A stretch of DNA of 64,000 nt. Source: Streptomyces klenkii (lineage in GTDB: Bacteria > Actinomycetota > Actinomycetes > Streptomycetales > Streptomycetaceae). Location of the stretch: positions 451,139 to 515,138 of the forward strand of contig NZ_RBAM01000007.1 of assembly GCF_003626645.1 (NCBI RefSeq). The letters run 5' to 3'. This document shows, piece by piece, positions 46,423-57,155 of this stretch. A program made the position numbers and the translations under genes. The notes under the pieces are model-generated. The model was not told the origin of the DNA. It made no database searches and worked only from the letters and a program-made list of their open reading frames with translations. Each line of letters begins with the position of its first letter. Position 1 is the stretch's first letter.

Positions 46423-47769
46423 TCAGCCGAGCGCGCTGAGGTCCGCCGCGTGGGCGCCGCCGCTCTCGGCGACCAGTTCGCTGAGGGTCTGCGGGGCCCG
46501 TACGGTCGCGAAGCGCACGCCGTCACTCTCCTCTTCTGCGCGCGCGTATCCGTAAACCCCGGGACGGGGCAGAGAGTTGTACGCGTAGTGGTTCGAGAAG
46601 TAGTACGCGCCGGTGTCGAGGAGCGCCACGTGGTCGCCCGCCTCCAGCAGCGGCAGCGGCCTGCCCATCGCGACGACGTCGCCCGCGAAGCAGCACGGGC
46701 CCGCGACGTCCTGCTCCACCGGCGGCCCGGTCTTGGGCCGTCCCAGCGCGTCGAAGGCCGCCACCCGCAGCGGCCAGGACGCGGGCGCGAACACCGTGCG
46801 GGTGGCCACCTGCGCGCCCGCGTGCGTCACGGCGATCCGCCGCCCGCCCGCGGTCTTCGTGTACTCCACGCGCGCCAGCACCAGGCCGCTCTTCGCCAGC
46901 AGGGCGCGGCCGAACTCCGTCACCAGCCCGTAGCGCCCGTCGAACAGGCCCGGGGCGGCGTCCGCGAGCAGGCGGGCGTAGGCGCGGAACGTCGGGGTCA
47001 CGTCGTCCGACGCGAAGTTCACGGGCAGCCCGCCGCCGATGTCCAGCGTGGTCACCTGCCGGCGCCCCACCGCGTCGTTGACCTCCTCAGCCAGCTCGTA
47101 CGCGGCCCGCACGCCCGCCGCCATCAGCTCCAGGGGGCAGCCCTGGGAGCCCACGTGGGCGTGCAGCCGGGTGAGCCAGGGGCGCTCGGCGAAGGCGCGC
47201 ACGAGCCAGGCGCGCGCCCCGTCGTCCCGCAGCGCCACCCCGAACTTGGACGTGTCCGTGGCGGTGCTCAGCGCGTCGATGCTCCCGCCGCCCACCTGGG
47301 GGTTGACGCGGACGCCGAGCGGGGAGCGGGGCGGCTCGGCGGCCTCCCGCAGCAGCCCGTCCAGGCGGGCGAGCTCCTCGCGGCTGTCGGAGTTGACCGC
47401 GACGCCCAGGGCGAGGGCCTCGCGCAGCTCCGCGGTGGTCTTCACGGGGGAGTCCAGCACGATCCGCGCGGGGTCCACCCGCGCCGCCCGCGCCAGGGCG
47501 AGCTCCCCGGGGCTCGCCACCTCGGCGCCCAGCCCCTCCTCGGCCAGCAGGCGCAGCACCGGCACCAGGGAGGCGGCCTTCACGGCGAACGCGTGCAGGG
47601 TCGCCTCGCGGGCCGCCCCGGCCTCCTCGAAGGCCTCCCGCAGCGCCGCCGCGGCCGTACGGATCCCCTGCACGTCGAGCAGCCCGGCCACGGGCGCCCA
47701 CGCGGGCAGCAGCCCCTGCCGCACCGCGGCCCGCACCACGGTGCCGAGGCGTACGGCACTGGACGACAT
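46423..47769 (-). CDS. Diaminopimelate/ornithine decarboxylase-like PLP enzyme
   Basis: 448-aa fold-type III PLP protein. PLP Lys in 'HAFAVKAAS' (about residue 54), 'SPGELALA', 'HVGSQG', Gly-rich 'DIGGGLPVNF', 'EFGRALLAKSG', and a C-terminal 'GPCCFAGD' in place of the usual CESxD motif that binds the second-subunit substrate. It is not the canonical LysA, whose genomic context differs. Substrate uncertain; possibly an amino-acid decarboxylase or racemase-like enzyme. ATG 47769 has GGAG 9 nt upstream. Confidence 0.85.
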   Translation of the reverse strand: MSSSAVRLGTVVRAAVRQGLLPAWAPVAGLLDVQGIRTAAAALREAFEEAGAAREATLHAFAVKAASLVPVLRLLAEEGLGAEVASPGELALARAARVDPARIVLDSPVKTTAELREALALGVAVNSDSREELARLDGLLREAAEPPRSPLGVRVNPQVGGGSIDALSTATDTSKFGVALRDDGARAWLVRAFAERPWLTRLHAHVGSQGCPLELMAAGVRAAYELAEEVNDAVGRRQVTTLDIGGGLPVNFASDDVTPTFRAYARLLADAAPGLFDGRYGLVTEFGRALLAKSGLVLARVEYTKTAGGRRIAVTHAGAQVATRTVFAPASWPLRVAAFDALGRPKTGPPVEQDVAGPCCFAGDVVAMGRPLPLLEAGDHVALLDTGAYYFSNHYAYNSLPRPGVYGYARAEEESDGVRFATVRAPQTLSELVAESGGAHAADLSALG

Positions 47770-48006
47770 GGAGCTAACTCCACCACACGGAGCCGTGAAA
47801 ATGGCATGCGCTGCGGGCGGTTTCCGCACACGATGGCCCTACGGGGCGGGACGGGGTGCGAGCCGGACCGGCCCGCGATGCGGGCGGCCGCCGGCGCGCC
47901 CGCGCCGCACGACGCCTTCGACCGGCTCATCGGTGCCGGTCGATGGGCGTGCGGACGCACGCCGCGGCGCCCTCGGCGTCGGTGAGCGGCCCTTGAGCGG
48001 CCCGGT

Positions 48007-49176
48007 TCAGGCTTCCCGTACGCCCGCGCGCCAGACCGCCGAGACCAGCGGCACGCCCGGGCGGTACGCGAGGTGGACGTGCGACGGGGCGTCGAGGAGG
48101 GTGAGGTCGGCCCGGGCGCCCGGGGCGATGCGGCCCACGTCCGTACGGCGCAGGGCCGCCGCGCCGCCCGCCGTCGCGGACCGGACGGCCTCGTCCGGCG
48201 TCATCCCCATGTCCCGCACGGCCAGGGCGATGCAGAACGGCATGGAGCTGGTGAACGACGAGCCCGGGTTGCAGTCGGTGGACAGTGCGACCGTCACCCC
48301 CGCGTCCAGCAGGCGGCGCGCGTCCGGCCACTGGGCGCGCGTCGAGAACTCCGCGCCGGGCAGCAGCGTCGCGACGGTCGTGCCGCTCGCCAGGGCGTCC
48401 ACGTCCGCGTCGGTCAGGTGCGTGCAGTGGTCGGCGGAGGCCGCGCCGAGCTCGACGGCCAGCTGGACGCCGGGCCCGTAGGACAGCTGGTTGGCGTGCA
48501 CGCGCGGGGTCAGGCCCCGGGCGGCACCGGCCTTGAGGATCGTCCGGGCCTGGTCGCCGTCGAACGCGCCCTGCTCGCAGAAGACGTCGACCCAGCGGGC
48601 GTGCGGGGCGCAGGCGTCGAGCATCGGCCCGGTGACCAGGTCCACGTACGCGGCCGGGTCGTCGGCGTAGTCGGGGGAGACGATGTGGGCGCCGAGGTAG
48701 GTGACCTCGTCGGTGTGGGCCGCGGCGATGCGCAGCGCGCGGGCCTCGTCCTCGACGGTGAGGCCGTAGCCGGACTTGGTCTCCAGGACCGTGGTGCCCT
48801 GGCGCAGGGCCTCGCGGACGTAGCGGCGCACGTTGGCGTCCAGCGCCTCGTCGGTCGCGGCGCGCGTGGCGGCGACGGTGGTGCGGATGCCGCCGGCGCT
48901 GTAGCTGCGGCCGGACATGCGGGCGTTGAACTCGGCGGTCCGGTCGCCCGCGAAGACCAGGTGGGAGTGGGAGTCGACGAAGCCGGGCAGGCCCGCCCGG
49001 CCCTCGGCGTCGACGCGATTGTCAGTGGCGGGTGCTTTGCTGGACGTGCCGACCCAGACGACGCGGTCGCCGTCGATGACGACCGCCGCGTCCTGGACCG
49101 TGCCGAGGGGGCCTTCGCCGAGGGAGAGGTCGTTCGTGACGAGACTGCTGATGTTGGTGATGACCGTCGTCGCCAT
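48007..49176 (-). CDS. hutI: Imidazolonepropionase
   Basis: 389-aa amidohydrolase: third step of histidine breakdown, converting 4-imidazolone-5-propionate to formimino-L-glutamate. Metal site 'DSHSHLVFAGDR', 'FNARMSGRSY', 'TVLETKSGYGL', 'HANQLSYGPGVQLAVELGAASADHCTH' and 'LSTDCNPGSSFTSSMP' are typical. ATG 49176. It follows hutF with a 104-nt gap, so it may have its own promoter or be read from the operon. Confidence 0.95.
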   Translation of the reverse strand: MATTVITNISSLVTNDLSLGEGPLGTVQDAAVVIDGDRVVWVGTSSKAPATDNRVDAEGRAGLPGFVDSHSHLVFAGDRTAEFNARMSGRSYSAGGIRTTVAATRAATDEALDANVRRYVREALRQGTTVLETKSGYGLTVEDEARALRIAAAHTDEVTYLGAHIVSPDYADDPAAYVDLVTGPMLDACAPHARWVDVFCEQGAFDGDQARTILKAGAARGLTPRVHANQLSYGPGVQLAVELGAASADHCTHLTDADVDALASGTTVATLLPGAEFSTRAQWPDARRLLDAGVTVALSTDCNPGSSFTSSMPFCIALAVRDMGMTPDEAVRSATAGGAAALRRTDVGRIAPGARADLTLLDAPSHVHLAYRPGVPLVSAVWRAGVREA

Positions 49177-49280
49177 GGGCGTGCGGCACTCCTTCGCTGT
49201 GTTCGGTGGTGGGGCGGGGACGCGCCCCGGTCGCGTGCGGCTCCCCGGACTCGTACGCTGCCTCAGCTTCGTACGACTCC

Positions 49281-50627
49281 TCAGCCTCGTACGGCCGCGA
49301 TCGCTTCCGCCAGCGCCGCCGGCACGTGGGCCACGAGCTGGTGCGTCCCGTCCCGCACGATGTGGCGGCCGCCGACCACGGTGTCCCGCACGTCCGCGCC
49401 GTTCGCCGCGAATACGGCCGTCTCGGCCGCGAGGGCGGGCGGCGAGCCCGCAGTGCGCACGGAGTCCAGCGCGACGGCCGTGAAGTCCGCGAGCGCGCCC
49501 GGCCCGATGCGGCCCCCCTCGTCCCAGCCGAGGGCGGCGTGGCCGTCGGCGGAGGCGGCTCGCAGCAGCTGGACGGCCGTCCAGTGGCCGCGGGTGCGGG
49601 AGTGCAGCCGCTCGTCCATCTCCATCGCGCGCGCCTCTTCGAGCAGGTCGATGACGGCGTGGCTGTCGCTGCCGAGGGAGAGCGGGGAGCCCGCCTCCTG
49701 GAGCGCCCGGGCCGGGCCGATGCCGTCGGCCAGGTCCCGCTCGGTGGTCGGGCACATGCACACGCCCGTGCCCGAGTGGCCCAGCAGCCGGATGTCGCCC
49801 GGGGTGAGGTGCGTGGCGTGGACGGCCGTGGTGCGCGGGCCGAGCACGCCGTGGTGCGAGAGGAGGGCCGTGGGCGTGAAGCCGTGCGCCTCGACGCAGG
49901 CGTCGTTCTCCGCGGTCTGCTCGGACAGGTGCACGTGCAGCGGCGCCTCGCGCTCCTGCGCCCACGCGGCCACGGTGCCCAGCTGCTCCGCGGGCACCGC
50001 CCGTACGGAGTGGATGGCCGCGCCGATCCGCGTGTTGTCGTCGCCCTTGAGGGCGGAGACGCGCTCGGCCCAGCGCTCGGCGGTGCCGTCGCTGAAGCGC
50101 CGCTGGTGCTTGTCGGGCTCGGCGCCGAAGCCGGAGGAGAGGTAGCAGGTGTCGAGGAGGGTGATGCGGATGCCGGCCTCGGCGGCGGCCGCGATCAGGG
50201 CCTCGCCCATGGCGTTGGGGTTGTCGTAGCGGGCGCCGCCGGCGAGGTGGTGCACGTAGTGGAACTCACCGACGGAGGTGATGCCGGCGAGCGCCATCTC
50301 GGCGTAGGCCGCGCGGGCGAGCGCGAAGTAGTTGTCGGGAGTGAGGTGGTCGGCGACGCGGTACATGACCTCGCGCCAGGTCCAGAACGTGCCCTCGCCC
50401 GCCTGGGTGGCCCCGCGCAGGGCGCGGTGGAAGGCGTGGCTGTGGGCGTTCGCGAACCCGGGCAGCGTGATTCCCCGGAGGGCCACCGCGCCCGGGGGCG
50501 GGGCCGTCACGCCCGGCCGGACGGCCGCGATGCGGCCGTCCGCGCCGGTCTCGATGACCACGCCCGGCTCGACGCCGGTGTCGAGAAGGGCGTGCTCCGC
50601 CCAGTAGGTCTGTGCCGTCAGCGACAC
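49281..50627 (-). CDS. hutF: Formimidoylglutamate deiminase
   Basis: 448-aa amidohydrolase turning formimino-glutamate into N-formylglutamate and ammonia. HxH metal motif in 'NAHSHAFHRALRG', 'EFHYVHH', 'HVHLSEQTAENDAC', 'ATHLTPGD' and 'LGSDSHAVIDLLEEARAME'. GTG 50627 has GGAGGG 6 nt upstream and overlaps the preceding stop by 10 nt. Its presence shows that this organism uses the formylglutamate route rather than direct HutG cleavage. Confidence 0.93.
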   Translation of the reverse strand: MSLTAQTYWAEHALLDTGVEPGVVIETGADGRIAAVRPGVTAPPPGAVALRGITLPGFANAHSHAFHRALRGATQAGEGTFWTWREVMYRVADHLTPDNYFALARAAYAEMALAGITSVGEFHYVHHLAGGARYDNPNAMGEALIAAAAEAGIRITLLDTCYLSSGFGAEPDKHQRRFSDGTAERWAERVSALKGDDNTRIGAAIHSVRAVPAEQLGTVAAWAQEREAPLHVHLSEQTAENDACVEAHGFTPTALLSHHGVLGPRTTAVHATHLTPGDIRLLGHSGTGVCMCPTTERDLADGIGPARALQEAGSPLSLGSDSHAVIDLLEEARAMEMDERLHSRTRGHWTAVQLLRAASADGHAALGWDEGGRIGPGALADFTAVALDSVRTAGSPPALAAETAVFAANGADVRDTVVGGRHIVRDGTHQLVAHVPAALAEAIAAVRG

Positions 50628-51861
50628 GCCAGGCCCTCCAGTACGTCGGCGAGTGCGGTCACCCCGGCCAGGCAGTCGTCCTCGGAGGCCGTTTCGGCGG
50701 GTGAGTGCGAGACGCCTGTGGGGTTGCGTACGAACAGCATGGCGGTGGGGACGGCTCCGGAGAGGATTCCGGCGTCGTGTCCCGCGCCCGTACCGAGGAC
50801 GGGGACGGCGGTGCCGCCGTCCTTGCCCAGGATGCGGCCGAGCTCGTCGCGCAGGGCGTGCTCGAACTCGATGACGGGCGTGAACGACTCCCGCGTGATG
50901 CGGACGTCGATGCCGTCGCGCTCGCCGCGCTCCACGGCCGCCTTCTCGATCTCGGCGACCACGAGGTCGAGAGTTCCCTGGTCGGCGGCGCGCGAGTCCA
51001 GCCAGCCGCGCACGAGGGAGGGGATCGCGTTGACGCCGTTCGGCTCGACGCTGACCTTCCCGAAGGTCGCCAGGGCGCCGGCCAGCCGCGCCTTCTTGCG
51101 GGCGGCGAGGACGGTGTTGGCGTACGTCAGCATCGGGTCCCGGCGGTCCTCGATGCGGGTCGTGCCGGCGTGGTTGGCCTCGCCGTGGAAGTCGAACCGC
51201 CAGCGGCCGTGCGGCCAGATGGCGGAGGCGATGCCGACGGCGTCGTCGGTGTCGGCGAGGGCCCGGCCCTGCTCGACGTGCAGCTCGACGAAGGCGCCGA
51301 TGCGGGCGAGGCGCTCGGGATCCGGGCCGATCGCCTCCGGGTCGTAGCCGGCGCGCTCCATGGCCTGCGCGAGGGAGATCCCCTCGGCGTCCCGGAGCGC
51401 GTGCGCCTTGTCGAGGCCGAGCTGGCCTGCGGTCAGGCGCGAGCCCACGCAGGCCAGGCCGAAGCGGGCGCCCTCCTCGTCGCCGAAGTTGACGATCGCG
51501 AGGGGGCGGGACGGCCGCACGCCGCGGGCGCGGAGCTCGTCGAGCGCGGCGAACGACGAGACGACGCCGAGCGGGCCGTCGAACGCGCCGCCGTCCGGGA
51601 CGGAGTCCAGGTGCGAGCCGGTGACGACGGCGTCCCCGGCGGCGGGGTCGCCGAGCCAGGCCCACTGGTTGCCGTTGCGGTCGACCTCGTAGGCGAGCCC
51701 GCGGGTCTCCGCCTGGGCGCGGAACCAGGCGCGGCAGTCGGCGTCGGCGGGGGTCCAGGCGAGGCGGCGGTATCCGCCGCTGTCCTTGTCCCGCCCGATG
51801 GCGCCGAGGTCGCGCCACATCTCATGGAAGCCGGCCCCGCCGCCCGCGGGGTCGGGGCTGC

Positions 51862-51865
<4 letters not shown>
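50618..51865 (-). CDS. M20-family amidohydrolase in the hut operon (allantoate/carbamoyl-hydrolase type)
   Basis: 415-aa zinc hydrolase. Metal ligands in 'GSHLDSVPDGGAFDGPLGV', catalytic 'GDEEGARF', 'ELHVEQG', 'GEANHAGTTRIEDRRDP' and 'GTGAGHDAGIL'. Such proteins are usually labelled allantoate amidohydrolase or N-carbamoyl-L-amino-acid hydrolase. Here it sits between hutU and hutF with overlapping starts (GTGA with hutU), so I infer that it removes formyl from N-formylglutamate, the only missing step. Classical HutG is absent from the window. Confidence 0.88.
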
Positions 51866-53520
<1,655 letters not shown>

Positions 53521-53565
53521 GGGGCCCTGCCTCCCTGGCGGCTGCTCTCGCTGCTCTGCCCTGCT

Positions 53566-53612
53566 CTGAATAGAACACTGCACATCTTGGGTGGCTGAAT
53601 AGCTCTAGTCAA
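53566..53612 (-). promoter_or_regulatory. hutU promoter with two CTATTCAG repeats
   Basis: On the minus strand, TTGACT (53612-53607) is separated by 17 nt from CAAGAT (53589-53584), putting the start near 53577. CTATTCAG occurs in the spacer (53602-53595) and again just after the start (53573-53566), which is suitable spacing for a repressor. The -35 box overlaps the stop of the preceding gene. Confidence 0.55.
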
Positions 53613-55180
53613 CGGGTGTCGGGCGAAACCGGTGGGTCGGGGGTCACATCGGGGGTCACGTCAGGGGGCACATCCCCGGGCTCGTCCGGCGGCCCCGCGA
53701 GGTCTCCGAGCCGTATGGGCTGGGCCAGCGGCCGCCGGTCCGTCGCGTACGGATCGGCGACGGGGGAGCCCAGGAACGCCGCCGCGAGCTCCGCCGTGCT
53801 GCGCCCGCACATCCGCCCCTGGCACGCGCCCAGCCCGGCGCGGCACGCGAGCTTGAGCGCCCGCATCCCGTCCGCGCCGCGCGCCACGACGGCGTCCCGC
53901 AGCTCCCCGTACGACACCTCCTCGCACCGGCACACCAGCGTGTCCTCGCGCAGCCAGCCGCGCCAGCCGCCCGGTACGGGGTGCGCCCGCGCGAGCGCCT
54001 GCCCGAACCGCTGCCCGGAGCGGACGCGTGCGGCGGCGGACGCGACGCGGGCGGGAGGCGGGGGCGCGAGGCCCGTCCCGGCGCCCTCCGCGGCCCGGTC
54101 CGCCGCCCCGCCCGCCGCCGCCCCGCCCGCCGTCGCCCACGCGTGCTCCGCCAGGTCCGCCACCGCCGCCAGGCCCGCCAGCTCGCCCTCCGCCGCGGCG
54201 GCCTGCGCGCCCGCGATCCCGGTGAGCTCACCCGCCGCGTACACGCCCGGCACGGTCGTCGCCTGCCGCCCGTCGACGACCACGCGCCCGTCCCGTACGG
54301 CGCACCCCGCCGCCAGGGGCAGCTCCAGCTGCGGCGTGAACCCGTAGCCGACGCACACCGCGTCCACGGGTGCCAGCCGCTGCTCGCTGCCCGGGACCGG
54401 GTGCCACCCCGCGTCCAGGCGGGCCACGGTGACGGCCTCGACGTGGTCCCGGCCGTGCGCCGCGACGACCGCGTGCCGGGTGCGGTACGGGACGCGCCCG
54501 CGGGCCAGCCCGGCGGCGTACGAGGCGAGCTCCGCGAGCCTGCCGGGGCCGCCGTCGCGCAGGACGGCGGCGGGGCTGCGCAGCCAGCGTGCCGGGTTCC
54601 CCGCCTCGTACACGCCCAGGACGTGCGCCCCGACGTCCAGCAGGGACAGCGCGGCCGGCAGCAGGAACGGGCCGGTCCCCGACACCACCGCCCGGGCGCC
54701 GACGGCCGTCCGCTGCCCCTCGGCCAGCGTCCGCGCCGCGCCCGCCGTGACCACGCCCGGCAGCTCCCAGCCGGGGAACGGCAGCACGCGGTCGAAGGCG
54801 CCGGTGCACAGGACGAGCGCGTCGGCCGTGAGGGTGCGGGGCGGCCGGCCGCGGTCGTCCGCGGGGCCCTGTTGCAGGTGGACGAGGTGCCGGCCGGGCG
54901 CCGGGCCGGGCTCCAGCGCCCAGACGGTGGCGCGGGCCACGTGCTCGATACGGGGCTGGGAGGCGATGGCCAGTTCCAGCGGGTGGGTGGCGGAAGCGAT
55001 CACTCCGTCGGTGACGGCCGCGGGCTGCCGCTCGTACCGGCCGCCGACGCGCGCCTCGCTGTCGACGAGCACCACGCGCGCGCCGCACCGGGCGGCGCTC
55101 AGCGCGGCCCGCGAGCCGGCGGGGCCGGCGCCGACGACGACCACGAGGGGAGGGGAAGATATGGGGGGAGGGCCGCTCAT
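53609..55180 (-). CDS. FAD/NAD(P)-binding oxidoreductase, HcnB-type subunit
   Basis: 523-aa flavoprotein. FAD motif 'VVVVGAGPAGSRAALSAARCGARVVLVD' (about 12-40), second nucleotide-binding motif with 'GTGPFLLPAAL', 'GYGFTPQLELPLAAGC' and 'GVYAAGELTGIAGAQ'. A C-terminal BFD-like [2Fe-2S] domain has 'CRCEEVSYGELRDAV' and 'CRAGLGACQGRMCG'. Matches subunit B/alpha of HcnABC, opine oxidase and D-hydroxyproline dehydrogenase complexes. ATG 55180 overlaps the 2Fe-2S gene's stop (ATGA). A C-terminal tail repeats 'PPDVTPDVTPD'. Confidence 0.9.
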   Translation of the reverse strand: MSGPPPISSPPLVVVVGAGPAGSRAALSAARCGARVVLVDSEARVGGRYERQPAAVTDGVIASATHPLELAIASQPRIEHVARATVWALEPGPAPGRHLVHLQQGPADDRGRPPRTLTADALVLCTGAFDRVLPFPGWELPGVVTAGAARTLAEGQRTAVGARAVVSGTGPFLLPAALSLLDVGAHVLGVYEAGNPARWLRSPAAVLRDGGPGRLAELASYAAGLARGRVPYRTRHAVVAAHGRDHVEAVTVARLDAGWHPVPGSEQRLAPVDAVCVGYGFTPQLELPLAAGCAVRDGRVVVDGRQATTVPGVYAAGELTGIAGAQAAAAEGELAGLAAVADLAEHAWATAGGAAAGGAADRAAEGAGTGLAPPPPARVASAAARVRSGQRFGQALARAHPVPGGWRGWLREDTLVCRCEEVSYGELRDAVVARGADGMRALKLACRAGLGACQGRMCGRSTAELAAAFLGSPVADPYATDRRPLAQPIRLGDLAGPPDEPGDVPPDVTPDVTPDPPVSPDTR

Positions 55181-55509
55181 GCGACCTCGTCCGCCTCGTC
55201 CGCCTCGTCCGCGGCCGGCCGTACGATCCCGGTCTCCGTGCCGCCCGTGGGCAGGCGGGCGCCGCGCAGGGTCTCCACCCGGTCGCCGTCGCGCAGTTCG
55301 CGCAGGCAGGCCCGGACGTCCGGGAGGCCGTTGACGACGAGCAGGCAGTCGTAGCAGACGCCGATGCCGCAGAAGACGCCGCGCGGGCGGCCGCCGAGGC
55401 GGGTCGTGCGCCAGGAGCGGCGGCCCGTCGCCAGGAGCAGGGCCGCCACGGTCTGGCCGGGCAGGGCGCGGTGCCGCTCGCCGTCGACGTACACCGTCAT
55501 CAGTGCCAT
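55177..55509 (-). CDS. (2Fe-2S)-binding subunit, HcnA-type
   Basis: 110-aa ferredoxin-fold protein with 'RGVFCGIGVCYDCLLVVNG' and a further Cys in 'DVRACLRE', the Cys arrangement of HcnA-type and small dehydrogenase subunits. Length is right for the gamma subunit of a three-part flavoenzyme. ATG 55509 has AAGGAG 5 nt upstream. The C terminus has an acidic repeat (ADEADEADE). Lies between the two flavoprotein genes. Confidence 0.92.
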   Translation of the reverse strand: MALMTVYVDGERHRALPGQTVAALLLATGRRSWRTTRLGGRPRGVFCGIGVCYDCLLVVNGLPDVRACLRELRDGDRVETLRGARLPTGGTETGIVRPAADEADEADEVA

Positions 55510-55536
55510 CCGTTCTCCTTCCGGATGCCGGGGGTG

Positions 55537-56760
55537 TCAGAGGGAATGCCGGAAGGGCCGCGCGGGCCCGAAGCGGTGGGCCCGGAACGGCTCCGGGTCC
55601 ACGTGCGGCGGCTCGCCCGCCCAGAGCTCGGCCAGCAGCTCGCCGGTGGCGGGAGCCAGGCCGATACCGGCGCCCTCGTGGCCGGTCGCGTGCCACAGGC
55701 CGGGGCGGCGCGGGTCCTCGCCGACGACCGGCAGGTGATCGGGGGTGTACGGGCGGAAGCCGCCGTACGCGCGCATGACGGGCACGCCGCCGAGCACGGG
55801 GAAGAGGCGCGCCGCGCCGCGGGCCAGCGCGCGCAGCACGTCGGCGCGCAGCGTCGCGTCGAAGCCGGCGCGGCGGCGGCTGGAGCCGATGAGGACCGTC
55901 CCGGCCTGCGTCGCCTCCACCACGGTCGCCACGTGCAGCGCCGCGTCCGTGCTGCCGGCGGCGCGCACGTAGCCCGCGTCGTACACCGTGTGCCGCACCG
56001 TGCCGTGCGGGAGCGGCGCCGTGACGAGGACGGTGCCGCGGCGGGGCACGACGGGCAGGGGCGCCCCGGCGGCCGCGGCGAACTGCCCGGCCCACGGGCC
56101 GCAGGCGTTGACGACCGCGCCGCACGGGACGCGGCCCTCCGACGTGCGCACGCCCACGATCCGCCGCCCGTCGCGGCCGGTCTCCACGCCCGTCACCTCC
56201 ACGCCGGTACGGATCCGGCCGCCCCGGGCGCGTACGGCCGCCAGCAGCGAGGTCGTTGCCAGCACGGGCTGGAGCTGGGCGTCCTCCGGGTAGTGCACGG
56301 CGGCGCGGACGCGGCGCGTGAGGTGCGGCTCGAACGCGGCCGCCTCGCCCGGGGCGAGCTCCCGCGCGTCCACGCCCGCGGCGCGCTGCGCCGCGGCGAA
56401 CGCGCGCAGGGCGGCGCCGGACGCGTCGTCCATAGCGACCGCGAGCCCGCCCTTCGCCTCGTACTCGCACTCCGCCCGCCCCGGACCGAGCTCCTCGCGG
56501 AGCGCGGCGAGCAGGCGCGGCCAGCGGCGCAGGGACGCCTGGGCGAGGGCCAGCGCGGGGCCCGGGGCCCGGCCGGAAACGAGGAGGTTGCCCTCGCCGC
56601 ACGCGGTCGTCCCGGCGGCCAGGGGGCCTCTGTCGAGCACAAGTACTTGCGCACCGCGCCGCGTCAGCGACTCGGCGCACGCCGCGCCGACGATGCCGCT
56701 GCCCACCACGACGACGTCCGCGCCGCCGTCCTCTTCCCGCTCTTTCCGCAGAACGCGCAC
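55537..56760 (-). CDS. FAD-dependent amine/D-amino-acid oxidoreductase, HcnC/DadA-type subunit
   Basis: 407-aa DAO-superfamily flavoprotein: FAD motif 'DVVVVGSGIVGAACAESLTRRGAQVLVLDRG' (about 15-45), 'GEGNLLVSG', 'ACGPWAGQF', and C-terminal 'RPYTPDHLPVVGEDPRRPGLWHATGHEGAGIGLAPATGELLAEL', which ends the FAD-binding domain. It is the catalytic beta subunit of the complex formed with the two genes after it. GTG 56760; the Shine-Dalgarno is not clear. A consensus promoter lies 37 nt upstream. Confidence 0.88.
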   Translation of the reverse strand: MRVLRKEREEDGGADVVVVGSGIVGAACAESLTRRGAQVLVLDRGPLAAGTTACGEGNLLVSGRAPGPALALAQASLRRWPRLLAALREELGPGRAECEYEAKGGLAVAMDDASGAALRAFAAAQRAAGVDARELAPGEAAAFEPHLTRRVRAAVHYPEDAQLQPVLATTSLLAAVRARGGRIRTGVEVTGVETGRDGRRIVGVRTSEGRVPCGAVVNACGPWAGQFAAAAGAPLPVVPRRGTVLVTAPLPHGTVRHTVYDAGYVRAAGSTDAALHVATVVEATQAGTVLIGSSRRRAGFDATLRADVLRALARGAARLFPVLGGVPVMRAYGGFRPYTPDHLPVVGEDPRRPGLWHATGHEGAGIGLAPATGELLAELWAGEPPHVDPEPFRAHRFGPARPFRHSL

Positions 56761-56796
56761 GCCCGTCGCACCGCCGTTCCCCCAGAGGCCGCCGCG

Positions 56797-56826
56797 ACGC
56801 TATTCGCCCCGCGGCGGGCGGGTCAA
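56797..56826 (-). promoter_or_regulatory. Promoter of the HcnC/A/B-like operon
   Basis: On the minus strand, TTGACC (56826-56821), an 18-nt spacer and TAGCGT (56802-56797) are close to the vegetative consensus. The start would be near 56790, leaving a 30-nt leader. Confidence 0.6.
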
Positions 56827-56878
56827 CACCTCCGGCGCGGTACGGGCGCCCCATGTTCGTGCAGTGCGCCTCCCCTTG

Positions 56879-57100
56879 TCAGGGCCGCCGCTGCCGCTCG
56901 GCGTTGACCGCGGCGACGCGGGCCCGCAGCCGCGCCATCACGGTGACGGGCTCGACGTCCTCAAGAGCCGTAACCCACTCCCGCCCCCCGCCGAACGCTC
57001 GCAGGTACACCCACGATGTGGTCACCTCCATCACCTCACCGACCCGGTCCCGGCGCTTGTCCAGCACCATCGAGCCCACTTCCAGCTTGTCCACGTCCAT
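56879..57100 (-). CDS. Small conserved-looking protein, unknown function
   Basis: 73-aa, starting 'MDVDKLEVGSMVLDKRRDRVGEVMEVTTSWVYLRA', a beta-rich pattern resembling an SH3-like or KOW-like barrel, and ending in an Arg-rich tail. Its GC content is lower than its surroundings. Such short proteins recur in Streptomyces accessory regions beside HTH regulators. No motif gives a function. Confidence 0.55.
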   Translation of the reverse strand: MDVDKLEVGSMVLDKRRDRVGEVMEVTTSWVYLRAFGGGREWVTALEDVEPVTVMARLRARVAAVNAERQRRP

Positions 57101-57155
57101 GTCGCCAGGGTCTTGCTGTTCATCGGGACGAGGGAACCTCCACCAAATCCCATTC

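Noticed and set aside
53609..56760. Cyanide synthase operon (hcnABC)
   Set aside because: The subunit architecture fits several related oxidases, and sequence alone does not show cyanide formation. I kept the neutral name.
53609..56854. A 1081-codon minus-strand frame spanning all three flavoenzyme genes
   Set aside because: Its first half is a shadow of the HcnC and HcnA genes. Only the part from 55180 matches a known family, and the ATGA overlap supports a separate start.
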